From the NCBI RefSeq assembly GCF_004135205.1, contig NZ_CP035490.1:682001-746000 (forward strand): a stretch of 64,000 bases of DNA, read 5' to 3'. Origin of the DNA: Hahella sp. KA22 (GTDB lineage Bacteria; Pseudomonadota; Gammaproteobacteria; Pseudomonadales; Oleiphilaceae). The notes under the pieces are model-generated. The model was not told where the DNA came from. It saw only the letters and a list, made by a program, of their open reading frames with translations, and did no database searches. This document shows positions 56,774-64,000 of the stretch, piece after piece (positions within the stretch are counted from its first letter, which is position 1; each line of letters begins with the position of its first letter). A program made the translations under genes and the position numbers.

Positions 56774-57190
56774 TCAGGAGTGTTGACTGCACTGTAACTG
56801 CTTTTGCTTGAGCGCCATCAGTACGTGAGTGCGGCTGATGACCCCGACCAGCTTGCCATCGTCCACCACCGGATAGACTTTGGGGCGATGGTCGTCCATG
56901 TAGTTCGCCAGATCGACGATGCTCGCCTCGGGGTCCACCGTCACGGTGGCCTTGTGCATGACCTCGCCCACAGTGGCGGGGGCGTCGCAATGGTAGCTGC
57001 TTAGCAGTAGTTTCTTGATGCAGTCCTTCTCGGATATAAAGCCGATCACGTGCTTGTGTTCATTCACCACCGGCGCGCCGGATATCCCTTTTTTCAGAAG
57101 GATGTCCACCGCCTCGATAATCGAGGCGTCGGCGGCGACGAACGCGGGCTGCGTGTCCATAAAGTCGCTGATTTTGATATCTGCGTTCAT
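56774..57190 (-). CDS. two-CBS-domain protein
   Basis: The 138-residue protein consists of a pair of CBS domains (about 7-65 and 73-130) with FVAADASIIEAVDILLKKGISGAPVV and VDPEASIVDLANYMDDHRPKVYPVV. Such Bateman modules bind adenine nucleotides and regulate partners. No enzyme domain is attached. It lies 25 bases after the dihydrolipoamide dehydrogenase gene on the same strand, with GGAGG before its ATG, so the two may be expressed together. Confidence 0.9.
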   Translation of the reverse strand: MNADIKISDFMDTQPAFVAADASIIEAVDILLKKGISGAPVVNEHKHVIGFISEKDCIKKLLLSSYHCDAPATVGEVMHKATVTVDPEASIVDLANYMDDHRPKVYPVVDDGKLVGVISRTHVLMALKQKQLQCSQHS

Positions 57191-57215
57191 AGCTTTCCTC
57201 CGGTTAGTGATTTGC

Positions 57216-58658
57216 TTAGGCGCCGGGTCCGCAATCGAGACAGCGCTCGATGACGTCAGGTCCTAAATGGAGTTTGCTGTTCAGATCGCGTAGCGCCGTG
57301 CGCACGCCTTCCTCTATTACCGGGTGGTAAAAGGGCATCTCCAGAATCTGACTGACCGTCAGGCGCTGCTGCACGCACCAGCTCAGCAGGTGGGCGATAT
57401 GCTCCGCTGCGGGGCCAAACATTTCCGCGCCCAGGAACAAGCCTGTACCTTGTTCGCCATATACTTTCAGCAGGCCGAGATTTTTGCCCATTACCCGACT
57501 GCGTCCTTGATCTTCGAAAGACACTACACCTTCAGCATAGCAACTGCGGCAGCGTTCTTTCACCTGATTGATATTCAGCCCCAAAGACGCGATCTGTGGA
57601 TCGCTGAACACCACGCCAATGGGCGTCCGTCGTTTGCCCGCGCGAATATCAGGGTAGCGACCGGCGTTGTCTCCGGCGATGCGGCCTTCATCTGCGGCCT
57701 CATGTAACAGAGGCAGATCGTTGTTGGCGTCGCCGGCGATAAATATGGCGCTGTCGCCGCACTGCATGGTGTAACGATCAAACACCGGCATGCCTCTGGC
57801 GTCCATTTGCAGCTCCGCTTTCTCAATGTCCAGATTGTCGACGTTGGGGCGGCGCCCGGTGGCGGCGAGAACATATTCGAACGTTTCCGTGGTCTCTCCC
57901 TGTTCCTTATCCAGGAAGGTGATCGCGACGCCCTGTTCAGTGCGCTTCACGCTGCTGACTTTGGCGTTGGGGTCCAGAGAAAATTCACGATTAAAGACTT
58001 TCTCCGCATAGGCGCGAATGTCCGGGTCCTGAATCGGTCCAATGGCGCCGCCGACGCCGAACATGCGAACTCGTACGCCGAGGCGACTCAAGGCCTGACC
58101 CAACTCGAGACCAATGACGCCGGGGCCGAACACTGCGACGCTGGAGGGCAGATCGCGCCATTCAAACAGATCGTCATTGATAATCAGTCGGTCGCCTGCG
58201 TTTTTCAGAAAGGGCGGCACATTGGGACGTGACCCGGTGGCGATGACAATGCGCTGTGCTTCAACGATAAGATCGTCATCTACTTGTAGCCGATGTGGCG
58301 AAATAAACTTCGCTTTGCCGCGAACCTTATGTTCGGCGGGAAATCCTTCTACAGAATCGACGACAAATCCGGCGAAACGATCACGCTCATTGCGCACTCG
58401 CTCCATGACCTTGCGCCCGTCGATATGGGGGGGGTTGGAAGCGACGCCGAACAAATCGGAATGGCGATGGTGATGGGCGGCTTCCGCTGCGGCGATTAAC
58501 AGCTTGCTGGGCATGCATCCCACGCGGGCGCAAGTGGTGCCGTAGGGGCCGCTTTCAATCAATAGCACATTTTGCGTGTGCTCGCGCGCGGCGCGATATG
58601 CGCCTAAGCCTGCAGTGCCGGCTCCAATAATAGCTACGTCCACTTTGCGTGTTTGCAC
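57216..58658 (-). CDS. lpd: dihydrolipoamide dehydrogenase-family flavoprotein
   Basis: The 480-residue pyridine nucleotide disulfide oxidoreductase has the FAD motif [15 protein letters not shown], the redox-active CARVGC (Cys43 and Cys48), the NAD region [14 protein letters not shown] and the C-terminal HP.IEEGVR pair (His445, Glu449). It resembles dihydrolipoamide dehydrogenase, but the genes of a 2-oxoacid dehydrogenase complex are not nearby. A final CLDC (Cys473, Cys476) adds a second dithiol at the C-terminus, unusual for this family. Translation starts at GTG with GGGGAG upstream. It may serve the adjacent Prx-Grx hybrid. Confidence 0.9.
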   Translation of the reverse strand: MQTRKVDVAIIGAGTAGLGAYRAAREHTQNVLLIESGPYGTTCARVGCMPSKLLIAAAEAAHHHRHSDLFGVASNPPHIDGRKVMERVRNERDRFAGFVVDSVEGFPAEHKVRGKAKFISPHRLQVDDDLIVEAQRIVIATGSRPNVPPFLKNAGDRLIINDDLFEWRDLPSSVAVFGPGVIGLELGQALSRLGVRVRMFGVGGAIGPIQDPDIRAYAEKVFNREFSLDPNAKVSSVKRTEQGVAITFLDKEQGETTETFEYVLAATGRRPNVDNLDIEKAELQMDARGMPVFDRYTMQCGDSAIFIAGDANNDLPLLHEAADEGRIAGDNAGRYPDIRAGKRRTPIGVVFSDPQIASLGLNINQVKERCRSCYAEGVVSFEDQGRSRVMGKNLGLLKVYGEQGTGLFLGAEMFGPAAEHIAHLLSWCVQQRLTVSQILEMPFYHPVIEEGVRTALRDLNSKLHLGPDVIERCLDCGPGA

Positions 58659-58745
58659 TGGGTCATCTCCCCTGCTTGCTGTATTCCTAATGATCCTGTC
58701 TAGTCGGTCCGGTATGGTTGCCGGACCGACGCTGGCTTGTGCGGG

Positions 58746-59480
58746 TTAGACGCCGAAGTGAGCTTCCAGATCATCAGCGCCGCCGATGCGCTGCCCGTCA
58801 ATGTAAATTTGCGGCGTAGTGCCTTGCCCCGTCACAGCCTGCAGTGTGCTGTAGCTAAGACCGTTGGCGCCTAGAACGATGTTCTCAAAGCTGATGCCGC
58901 GATCATTCAGCAGTTTGTGCGCGCGAGCGCAGTGGGGACATCCTGGCTTGCTGAATACGGTGACCCGGCTGGGCAGTACCGCTTCTTTATTAATGTAGTT
59001 GAGCATGGTGTCGCCATCGCTCACCTTGAAAGGGTCGCCCGGCAGTTCAGGCTCGATGAACATTTTCTCAATCACGCCGTCCCGCACCAGCATACTGTAA
59101 CGCCAGGAGCGCTTGCCGAAGCCCAGCTCGCTTTTCTCAACCAGCATGCCCATGCCTGCGGAAAACTCACCGTTGCCATCCGCGAGGAAGTAGATATTTT
59201 CTGCTTTCTGGTCTGCTTTCCAGGAGTTCATGACGAACGTGTCGTTAACGGACAGACAGATAATCGCGTCGATGCCGTTTTGTTTGAACACGGGCGCCAG
59301 TTCGTTGTAACGCGGCAAATGCGTGCTTGAACAAGTGGGGGTGAAGGCGCCCGGCAGTGCGAATACGATGACGTTTTTACCTTTGAACAGATCGTCGGTG
59401 GTCACCTGAACCCATTTTTCTCCTTCACGCAGATTGAAAGTAACGCTGGGTACGGTTTGTCCTTCTCTACTCTGTAACAT
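58746..59480 (-). CDS. peroxiredoxin 5-glutaredoxin hybrid
   Basis: The 244-residue protein fuses a Prx5 domain (about 1-165), with peroxidatic Cys50 in PGAFTPTCSST, to a glutaredoxin domain (about 170-244), with Cys181-Pro-His-Cys184 and TTPQIYIDGQRIGG. Such hybrids reduce hydroperoxides with glutathione through their own Grx. It is cytoplasmic. AGAGGA precedes the ATG. It is the first gene of a likely operon with the flavoprotein and the CBS gene. Confidence 0.94.
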   Translation of the reverse strand: MLQSREGQTVPSVTFNLREGEKWVQVTTDDLFKGKNVIVFALPGAFTPTCSSTHLPRYNELAPVFKQNGIDAIICLSVNDTFVMNSWKADQKAENIYFLADGNGEFSAGMGMLVEKSELGFGKRSWRYSMLVRDGVIEKMFIEPELPGDPFKVSDGDTMLNYINKEAVLPSRVTVFSKPGCPHCARAHKLLNDRGISFENIVLGANGLSYSTLQAVTGQGTTPQIYIDGQRIGGADDLEAHFGV

Positions 59481-59754
59481 TCATTGATCCTCTATATTTC
59501 GTTTTTCATCCACTTGAGCTGGTCGCTAAGTGCTTAATCTTTATGACGAGGAGTAGTGTCGCAGAGATGGACGATTGAATAAATTTATAAAAAAATATCA
59601 ATTTGATTGTTAATTGCTATTGATCGAGATGTATTGATAGGTAGGTGCTAACGGGCTTTAAGGAAGAGCAAAGTTGAAAGCGTTAAGTTAAACGATGAAG
59701 AGATTAGAAAGAGAGATAAGTGGGAGAGAGGAATTCAAAAGCCTAAAAACAAAA
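59481..59754. other. AT-rich intergenic region
   Basis: About 270 bases upstream of the Prx-Grx gene (minus strand), AT-rich in 59565-59640. It likely holds its promoter. No gene seen. Confidence 0.4.
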
Positions 59755-59772
59755 CGGGCGCCGAAGCGCCCG
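59755..59772 (-). terminator. rho-independent terminator of the RRM gene
   Basis: CGGGCGC (59755-59761) and GCGCCCG (59766-59772) form a GC stem with a four-base loop, followed on the minus strand by TTTTGTTTTT. It lies 42 bases past the RRM gene stop. Confidence 0.88.
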
Positions 59773-59814
59773 CCTTGTCAGTCTGCCGAAACTGCGCAGA
59801 CCGCAGTAAACTGC

Positions 59815-60087
59815 TTAGTAACGTGGTCTGCGAGCTGGACGCTCTTCACGTGGCTTAGCTTGGTTTACTTTGATATTGCGGCCTTTCAACGCTGTGTCGT
59901 TCAGACCCTTGATAGCGGCGTCCGCTTCAGAGTTGTTCGACATCTCGACAAACGCGAAACCTTTGGACTGGCCGGTATTACGGTCAATGATCAGGTTAGC
60001 GCTGGTAACTTCTCCAAAAGAGGAAAAAGCTTCTCTCAATTCTTCTTCAGTGACGCCGTAGGCCAGATTTCCAACGTAAATATTCAT
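59815..60087 (-). CDS. RNA-binding protein with one RRM domain
   Basis: The 90-residue protein is a single RNA recognition motif with the RNP2 motif IYVGNLAYG near the start and RNP1 KGFAFVEM (about 42-49), then an Arg/Pro-rich tail (ERPARRPRY). This is the small bacterial RRM type, often cold-induced and RNA-binding in the cytoplasm. A long AT-rich leader precedes it. The ATG at 60087 is chosen because it starts directly at the RRM; a longer frame adds 20 unrelated residues. Confidence 0.92.
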   Translation of the reverse strand: MNIYVGNLAYGVTEEELREAFSSFGEVTSANLIIDRNTGQSKGFAFVEMSNNSEADAAIKGLNDTALKGRNIKVNQAKPREERPARRPRY

Positions 60088-60334
60088 ATCGATCTCGTGT
60101 GATTTATGCGTTTTCCACAAATAAAGTGACACCGCAAGCAAACGCACAAATTCGCGGAGTCGCCATCAGCTGATTAAGCCAACAGAAAGCAGTCTAGCAG
60201 TAATTTTTAAGGTTGTATGCATTTTATTCAGGTTTTTATTAAAAAAGTTTGATGTGTCTATTAATTATATGATTTTAAACAAAAAAACTAAAAATTAGAG
60301 CCCGATTTTCAGCCCTAAAAACCGCCTTTTAGAC

Positions 60335-60360
60335 AAAAAAAGGGCCGCTTGGAGCGACCC
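60335..60360 (-). terminator. minus-strand terminator without an upstream gene
   Basis: GGGTCGCT and AGCGGCCC (60360-60353 and 60349-60342) form an 8-base stem with one G-U pair and a TGG-type loop, followed on the minus strand by seven T (60341-60335). A second small stem (AACTCC and GGAGTT, 60368-60383) lies just upstream. No coding gene ends here, and the RRM gene starts further on. It suggests a small RNA end. Confidence 0.7.
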
Positions 60361-60600
60361 GGAAAATAACTCCAACTGGAGTTTTAGCATTCGTTGCTTC
60401 CGCAGAGAACAAGCGGCGGATGGAATAGCGTCGCTTGCAGAAAATTCAGGGGCGAACATTGTTGCAGCATATAAATAGCATCTTTTTTATCCAGATCAAT
60501 TTTTCATCTATTCAATCTGAAAAAGACCCATGACGAGCAACTTGTTATATCAGTCCGGCGGGGGTGCATTAAGACGGAATTATGTTAAGAAATGATGACG
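60361..60600 (-). ncRNA. candidate small RNA ended by the orphan terminator
   Basis: The minus strand here has no gene, yet ends in a good rho-independent terminator and a second hairpin. A noncoding transcript of up to about 240 bases is possible. The 5' end is unknown and no promoter was found with confidence. Only the 3' end is supported by sequence. Confidence 0.2.
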
Positions 60601-60751
60601 AAGCCGCTGCCCCCAAGTCCCATAAACAGGCCGTATTTGTTAGCCCGAGCCTTAAGAGACTAGGCCCTATTGTCGTTTCGCAGGGTTGTTTCTTCACCTA
60701 AAATTAAGGTTTTTTCATGCTTGCCAAATACTTAAATTCTGGATGATCGCA

Positions 60752-62893
60752 ATGACCACGCTCAGAAGGACGCTTACGCTAACTCTGCTAACACTACTCG
60801 CCGCCTGTAGCGATGGCCCCAAGGTGTCTCAGGACGCCAAGGTGATCGAAGACGCTGGCGCGTTGCGACCGGAAACGGTGGGTTCCTCTGAGATGGTGTT
60901 TGAATCGGAGCAGGCTGTTGCTGATGTGAAACCTGGTTCAGTGATTGTGTCCGGCGCTTCAGACAATGCGCCCTACGGTTTCTTAAAGCGGGTCAAGAGT
61001 AAGTCTGAAGTGGATGGCGCCACGGTTCTGTCGGTGGAAGACGCGCAGCTGACTGATGTGGTGGAAGAGGCTGACGTGTCATTGAGCGGCGCATTAAATC
61101 CCAGCGCGTCTCCAAGGCCGCGTTTGGCCGCCAAGGGATTGGATTTATCCGCGCGAGGCATCACCGTATATGCTCCCGGCGAATCGGCGGACCTGCCTGA
61201 CGCCTGTGCTGACAAAGATTTCCGCGTCGCTTTCGAGGCCACTGAGGCGGCGCCCTATGTCACCGTCACCGGGTGTGTGGGCTTCAGTAGTAATTTCATT
61301 TTCGATCTGGAGATTGAGCACTTCCAGGCGACGCGTGCGGAGTTCGTCGTGGACAGTAAAATCGGCAGCGCCCTGGCGTTGAAGTCTGATGTCGAGCTGG
61401 CCAGCATTAATCAGAAGACTGAATTGGCGCGTTTTGATGTGGACCCGATCAATTTCCAGATTGGGCCGATACCTGTGGTGATCGTGCCGGAAATCGTGTT
61501 GGTCATGGGGGTGGACGGTAAAGTCGACGTTAATGTGGACATCAGCGCCAGCCATGAGCTAAGCGCTCAGGTGGGCCTGCTGTACGCGGATAATCGCTGG
61601 TCCACCGTCAACGAAAGCCAACAGAAATTCGATATGCCTTTGCCCCAAGGCGATGGCTCCGCCAATGCCCGCGTGTACGCCGGCCCGGAAATGGAGTTCA
61701 TGTTCTATGGCGTCGCCGGCCCAGGAGCCAATATTTACGTCTTCTCCCGCATGAACGCCGATGTAGATGCGGTTAATCCCGCCAAATCCAACTATGAGTT
61801 GTGGGCGGGCGCTCAGGCCGGGGCTTCCTTCCGGGTGGAAGTGTTCGATAAGACGCTGTTCAAGATTCATGAATCCAACCTGATTGGCTACGAAGGTTTG
61901 ATCGCCTCCTCTGAGTATGATGGTCTGGCGCCCCCGGGCACAGGTCGAGTGATTGGCGTCATTGGCGACGCAATGCAGGGCAAGCTGGTCAGTGGAGACG
62001 ATATCCTGCGCGATAACCTGTCTGGAGAACTGGTGGACTTGCTGAAAGGTCTCGCCGCTAATGAAGATGATTCCGATGGCGGCTACACGGTGGCGGAAGC
62101 CAACGCCCGCCCCCGCTGGCGCGAATTGAAAATCGCCGGCCGTTGTTTGCAACCTGACTATGTTGGCCATCTCGCGATGATTCGTCCGGTTGCCTGCAAT
62201 GGCGGCGATAAGCAGAAATGGTGGTGGGACACAAATGGCGCAGTGCATCCCAAAGCCAACGCCAAGTTGTGTATGGATGGCCTTGGCGTCACTCCAGGCG
62301 TCAATCTGGCGCTTTGGGGATGTCATGGCGGCGATAATCAGGCCTGGATTTTTGAGGATGGCCGCATGCGCAACAAGCGCAGTGAGTCGCTATTCGTCAC
62401 CTATGAAAAAGATATCTTCAACTGGCTCGATTACGCCCAGCTGAAAAGCCTGAAAGAAAATACGGATAAACAGTTCGCTCAGTGGGGGCAGGAAGAACGC
62501 GTCAACGGCGTCGCTGCTTCTCATTTCCGTCCGTTAAAAAGTGCGCGTAGCGGGCTGTGTCTGGGTGTGCAAACAGGGAGCGCATCTCCTGAGTTGCAGG
62601 CGTGTGGAAACGCATCGCAACAACTCTGGTTCTACGATAGTGTGGCGCGAACCCTCTACAACGCGGCTGGAGACTGTCTGAGCCACCATGGCGAGAACTA
62701 CAACGGCGCAACCTTGTTCGTGGAGACATGTTCTGCGTCCGCGAATCAGACATTTGAGTTCGCTGATGGCGCTATCAAAACGACGTCGGATGCGGCGATT
62801 GTCGTCGATGCATATGGCTCGGAAGATGGCGCTATGGTTGGTCAGTGGATGTTCCACGGCGGCGCCAATCAGCTCTGGCTGTGGGCCGAGTAA
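60752..62893 (+). CDS. lipoprotein with ricin-type beta-trefoil repeats
   Basis: The 713-residue product starts with a lipoprotein signal and lipobox LAAC. The first 450 residues are unassigned, with many beta-type strands (GFSSNFIFDLEIEHFQATRAEF) and Asp-rich stretches. The last 260 residues contain ricin-type lectin repeats with Gln-x-Trp-like motifs KQKWWW, NQAWIF, QQLWFY, and NQLWLW near the end, plus Cys-containing GRCLQ and GLCLGV. This region probably binds a carbohydrate. The ATG at 60752 follows a TGGA ribosome binding site better than the ATG at 60743. A hairpin follows the stop. Confidence 0.8.
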   Translation: MTTLRRTLTLTLLTLLAACSDGPKVSQDAKVIEDAGALRPETVGSSEMVFESEQAVADVKPGSVIVSGASDNAPYGFLKRVKSKSEVDGATVLSVEDAQLTDVVEEADVSLSGALNPSASPRPRLAAKGLDLSARGITVYAPGESADLPDACADKDFRVAFEATEAAPYVTVTGCVGFSSNFIFDLEIEHFQATRAEFVVDSKIGSALALKSDVELASINQKTELARFDVDPINFQIGPIPVVIVPEIVLVMGVDGKVDVNVDISASHELSAQVGLLYADNRWSTVNESQQKFDMPLPQGDGSANARVYAGPEMEFMFYGVAGPGANIYVFSRMNADVDAVNPAKSNYELWAGAQAGASFRVEVFDKTLFKIHESNLIGYEGLIASSEYDGLAPPGTGRVIGVIGDAMQGKLVSGDDILRDNLSGELVDLLKGLAANEDDSDGGYTVAEANARPRWRELKIAGRCLQPDYVGHLAMIRPVACNGGDKQKWWWDTNGAVHPKANAKLCMDGLGVTPGVNLALWGCHGGDNQAWIFEDGRMRNKRSESLFVTYEKDIFNWLDYAQLKSLKENTDKQFAQWGQEERVNGVAASHFRPLKSARSGLCLGVQTGSASPELQACGNASQQLWFYDSVARTLYNAAGDCLSHHGENYNGATLFVETCSASANQTFEFADGAIKTTSDAAIVVDAYGSEDGAMVGQWMFHGGANQLWLWAE

Positions 62894-62989
62894 GGCCTTG
62901 TAGATTCAGCTTTACAGACTTTAGTCCTTCATCGTTCAGTCTTTATGACCACGCTTAATGGATGAGTGGCGGAGACAACTCGTCGCGTA

Positions 62990-63015
62990 AACCCTGACGG
63001 CCATCCGCCAGGGTT
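62990..63015 (+). terminator. possible terminator of the lectin-like gene
   Basis: AACCCTG (62990-62996) and CAGGGTT (63009-63015) with an inner CGG/CCG pairing form a hairpin 97 bases past the stop. The T content after it is modest (ATCTCTACT). Confidence 0.45.
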
Positions 63016-63045
63016 ATCTCTACTGTGAGCCCTGGCTGCAACCTG

Positions 63046-63051
63046 TATAAT
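63046..63051 (+). promoter_or_regulatory. -10 element of recQ
   Basis: A perfect TATAAT, preceded by TG one base earlier in the extended position (CTGTATAAT), ends only 8 bases before the recQ ATG. No good -35 is seen at 17 bases. Transcription would begin about at the start codon. Confidence 0.5.
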
Positions 63052-63059
63052 GCGCGGCT

Positions 63060-64000
63060 ATGAAACGCATATCATCTTCTCTTCAATCGCCACTGCAGGC
63101 TTTGCAGACCTTATTCGGGTACGACGCATTTCGCGGCCCGCAGGAAGCCGTCATCGGGGAACTGATGGCTGGCCGGGACGCCCTGGTTTTGATGCCTACC
63201 GGCGGCGGTAAATCACTTTGCTATCAAATTCCCGCTATCTTGCGTGATGGCGTAGGGGTGGTGATTTCCCCTTTGATCGCATTGATGCAGGACCAGGTGG
63301 ACGCGCTGAGACAGGTCGGCGTTAACGCAGGCTTTCTGAATTCCAGCCTTAGTCTGGCGGAGTTGCGGGATATGGAGCGCGCGCTGCTGGACCAGGAGCT
63401 GGATATGCTCTATATCGCGCCAGAGCGTTTGACTCAGGAGCGCACGCTGGAACTGCTGCAACGCACGCCTATCTCCCTGTTCGCCATCGATGAGGCCCAC
63501 TGTGTGTCGCAATGGGGCCACGATTTTCGCGCTGACTATCTACAGCTTAACCTGTTGCAGGAGCGATTCCCTCATGTGCCCAGGGTGGCGCTGACCGCCA
63601 CCGCCGACGAACGCACCAGAAAGGAAATCGCCGAGCGCCTGGGGCTGACGGAGGCGCAGCATTTCATCAGCGGTTTCGATCGTCCCAATATCCAATATCG
63701 CATTACTCAGAAACAAAACGCGCGACAGCAGTTATTGCGTTTTTTACGCGCTGAACACGCCAACGACGCAGGCATTGTTTACTGTTTATCCCGCAATAAA
63801 GTTGAGCAAGTGGCGGAATGGCTGTGCAAGGAAGGCTTCAATGCGTTGCCGTATCACGCAGGATTGCCGGCGGACGTGCGACAGGAGCACCAGCAGCGAT
63901 TTTTAAGGGAAGACGGCGTTATCGTAGTTGCCACTATCGCTTTCGGTATGGGGATTGATAAGCCGGATGTGCGTTTTGTCGCTCATCTGGACCTCCCCAA
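63060..64000 (+). CDS. recQ: ATP-dependent DNA helicase RecQ, N-terminal part
   Basis: The frame runs from an ATG at 63060 to the window edge (313 codons) and is cut there. It has the RecQ superfamily 2 helicase motifs: FRGPQEAVI, Walker [42 protein letters not shown] with the DEAH box and the aromatic loop, TATADE, a YCLSRNKVE block and [18 protein letters not shown]. RecQ unwinds DNA in recombination and repair. The rest (zinc and winged-helix domains, HRDC) lies outside. No Shine-Dalgarno is present, and a TATAAT lies just upstream. Confidence 0.97.
   Translation, partial: MKRISSSLQSPLQALQTLFGYDAFRGPQEAVIGELMAGRDALVLMPTGGGKSLCYQIPAILRDGVGVVISPLIALMQDQVDALRQVGVNAGFLNSSLSLAELRDMERALLDQELDMLYIAPERLTQERTLELLQRTPISLFAIDEAHCVSQWGHDFRADYLQLNLLQERFPHVPRVALTATADERTRKEIAERLGLTEAQHFISGFDRPNIQYRITQKQNARQQLLRFLRAEHANDAGIVYCLSRNKVEQVAEWLCKEGFNALPYHAGLPADVRQEHQQRFLREDGVIVVATIAFGMGIDKPDVRFVAHLDLP

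Noticed and set aside
60361-60600. Short minus-strand frame of about 50 codons starting near 60460
   Set aside because: It reads straight through the terminator stem and T-run, so it is not a likely protein.
61559-62326. 255-codon minus-strand frame over the lectin-like lipoprotein
   Set aside because: Antisense to a gene with lipobox and Gln-x-Trp motifs; no supporting start signal.

Overview
The window looks like part of the chromosome of a free-living, probably marine gammaproteobacterium. Protein flavour (E. coli-like Udk, PdxJ and ThiC, many Tat substrates, GC-rich genes with Ala-rich proteins) resembles Hahella and its relatives, but that genus name is an inference and not proven here. 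Gene density is high. There are no rRNA or tRNA genes, CRISPR arrays, intact insertion sequences or prophage genes. Most of the window is housekeeping or accessory metabolism.

Layout. 1-2.7 kb: the N-terminus of a Tat-exported protein, uridine kinase, and an AT-rich gene for a secreted protein of unknown function. 3.3-6.0 kb: a sulfur group with a double rhodanese, a Tat-exported molybdopterin sulfite dehydrogenase and its monohaem cytochrome c. 6.0-11.5 kb (minus strand): a compact operon hoxF-hoxU-hoxY-hoxH-protease-hypA for an NAD-linked bidirectional [NiFe] hydrogenase. 11.7-14.0 kb: sirtuin, exported glutathione peroxidase and a protein with two thioredoxin folds. 14.3-19.6 kb: a lipoprotein, a haem-binding HAMP membrane sensor, a Ser/Thr protein kinase, and a phosphate-binding protein fused to an OmpA domain behind a near-perfect Pho box. 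19.8-31.2 kb: a DUF1566 protein, SrkA kinase, a giant DUF2339 membrane protein, a dienelactone hydrolase, PhoX phosphatase, a fatty acid desaturase and a secreted modular nuclease. 31.5-35.8 kb: small metabolic genes, including KptA and PdxJ. 36.0-41.5 kb: two tandem paralogous secreted proteins of unknown function and a DUF4153 membrane protein. 42.9-48.7 kb: a TPP riboswitch followed by thiC-thiO-thiS-thiG-thiDE. 48.9-60.1 kb: an amino-acid-type binding protein, an ABC exporter, a PEP-CTERM-like surface protein, an exported nuclease/phosphatase-family protein, small lipoproteins, and a redox group (Prx-Grx hybrid, dihydrolipoamide dehydrogenase, CBS protein), then an RRM protein. 60.7-64.0 kb: a lectin-like lipoprotein and the start of recQ.

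How the genes fit together. The thiamine operon supplies HMP-PP and thiazole phosphate by the oxygen-dependent ThiO route and joins them with a fused ThiD-ThiE. It is controlled by the riboswitch, apparently by hiding the thiC ribosome binding site. The hydrogenase operon encodes all four catalytic and diaphorase subunits plus the endopeptidase and HypA, but the other Hyp maturation proteins are not in the window. PhoX and the PstS-OmpA protein point to a phosphate-starvation response. 

The most unusual items are the tandem paralogs at 36.0-39.6 kb with an internal duplication, the PstS-OmpA fusion with its Pho box, a dispersed hairpin repeat whose two copies show a compensatory base change, a minus-strand terminator with no gene in front of it at 60.3 kb, and a kinase with a repeated C-terminal module.
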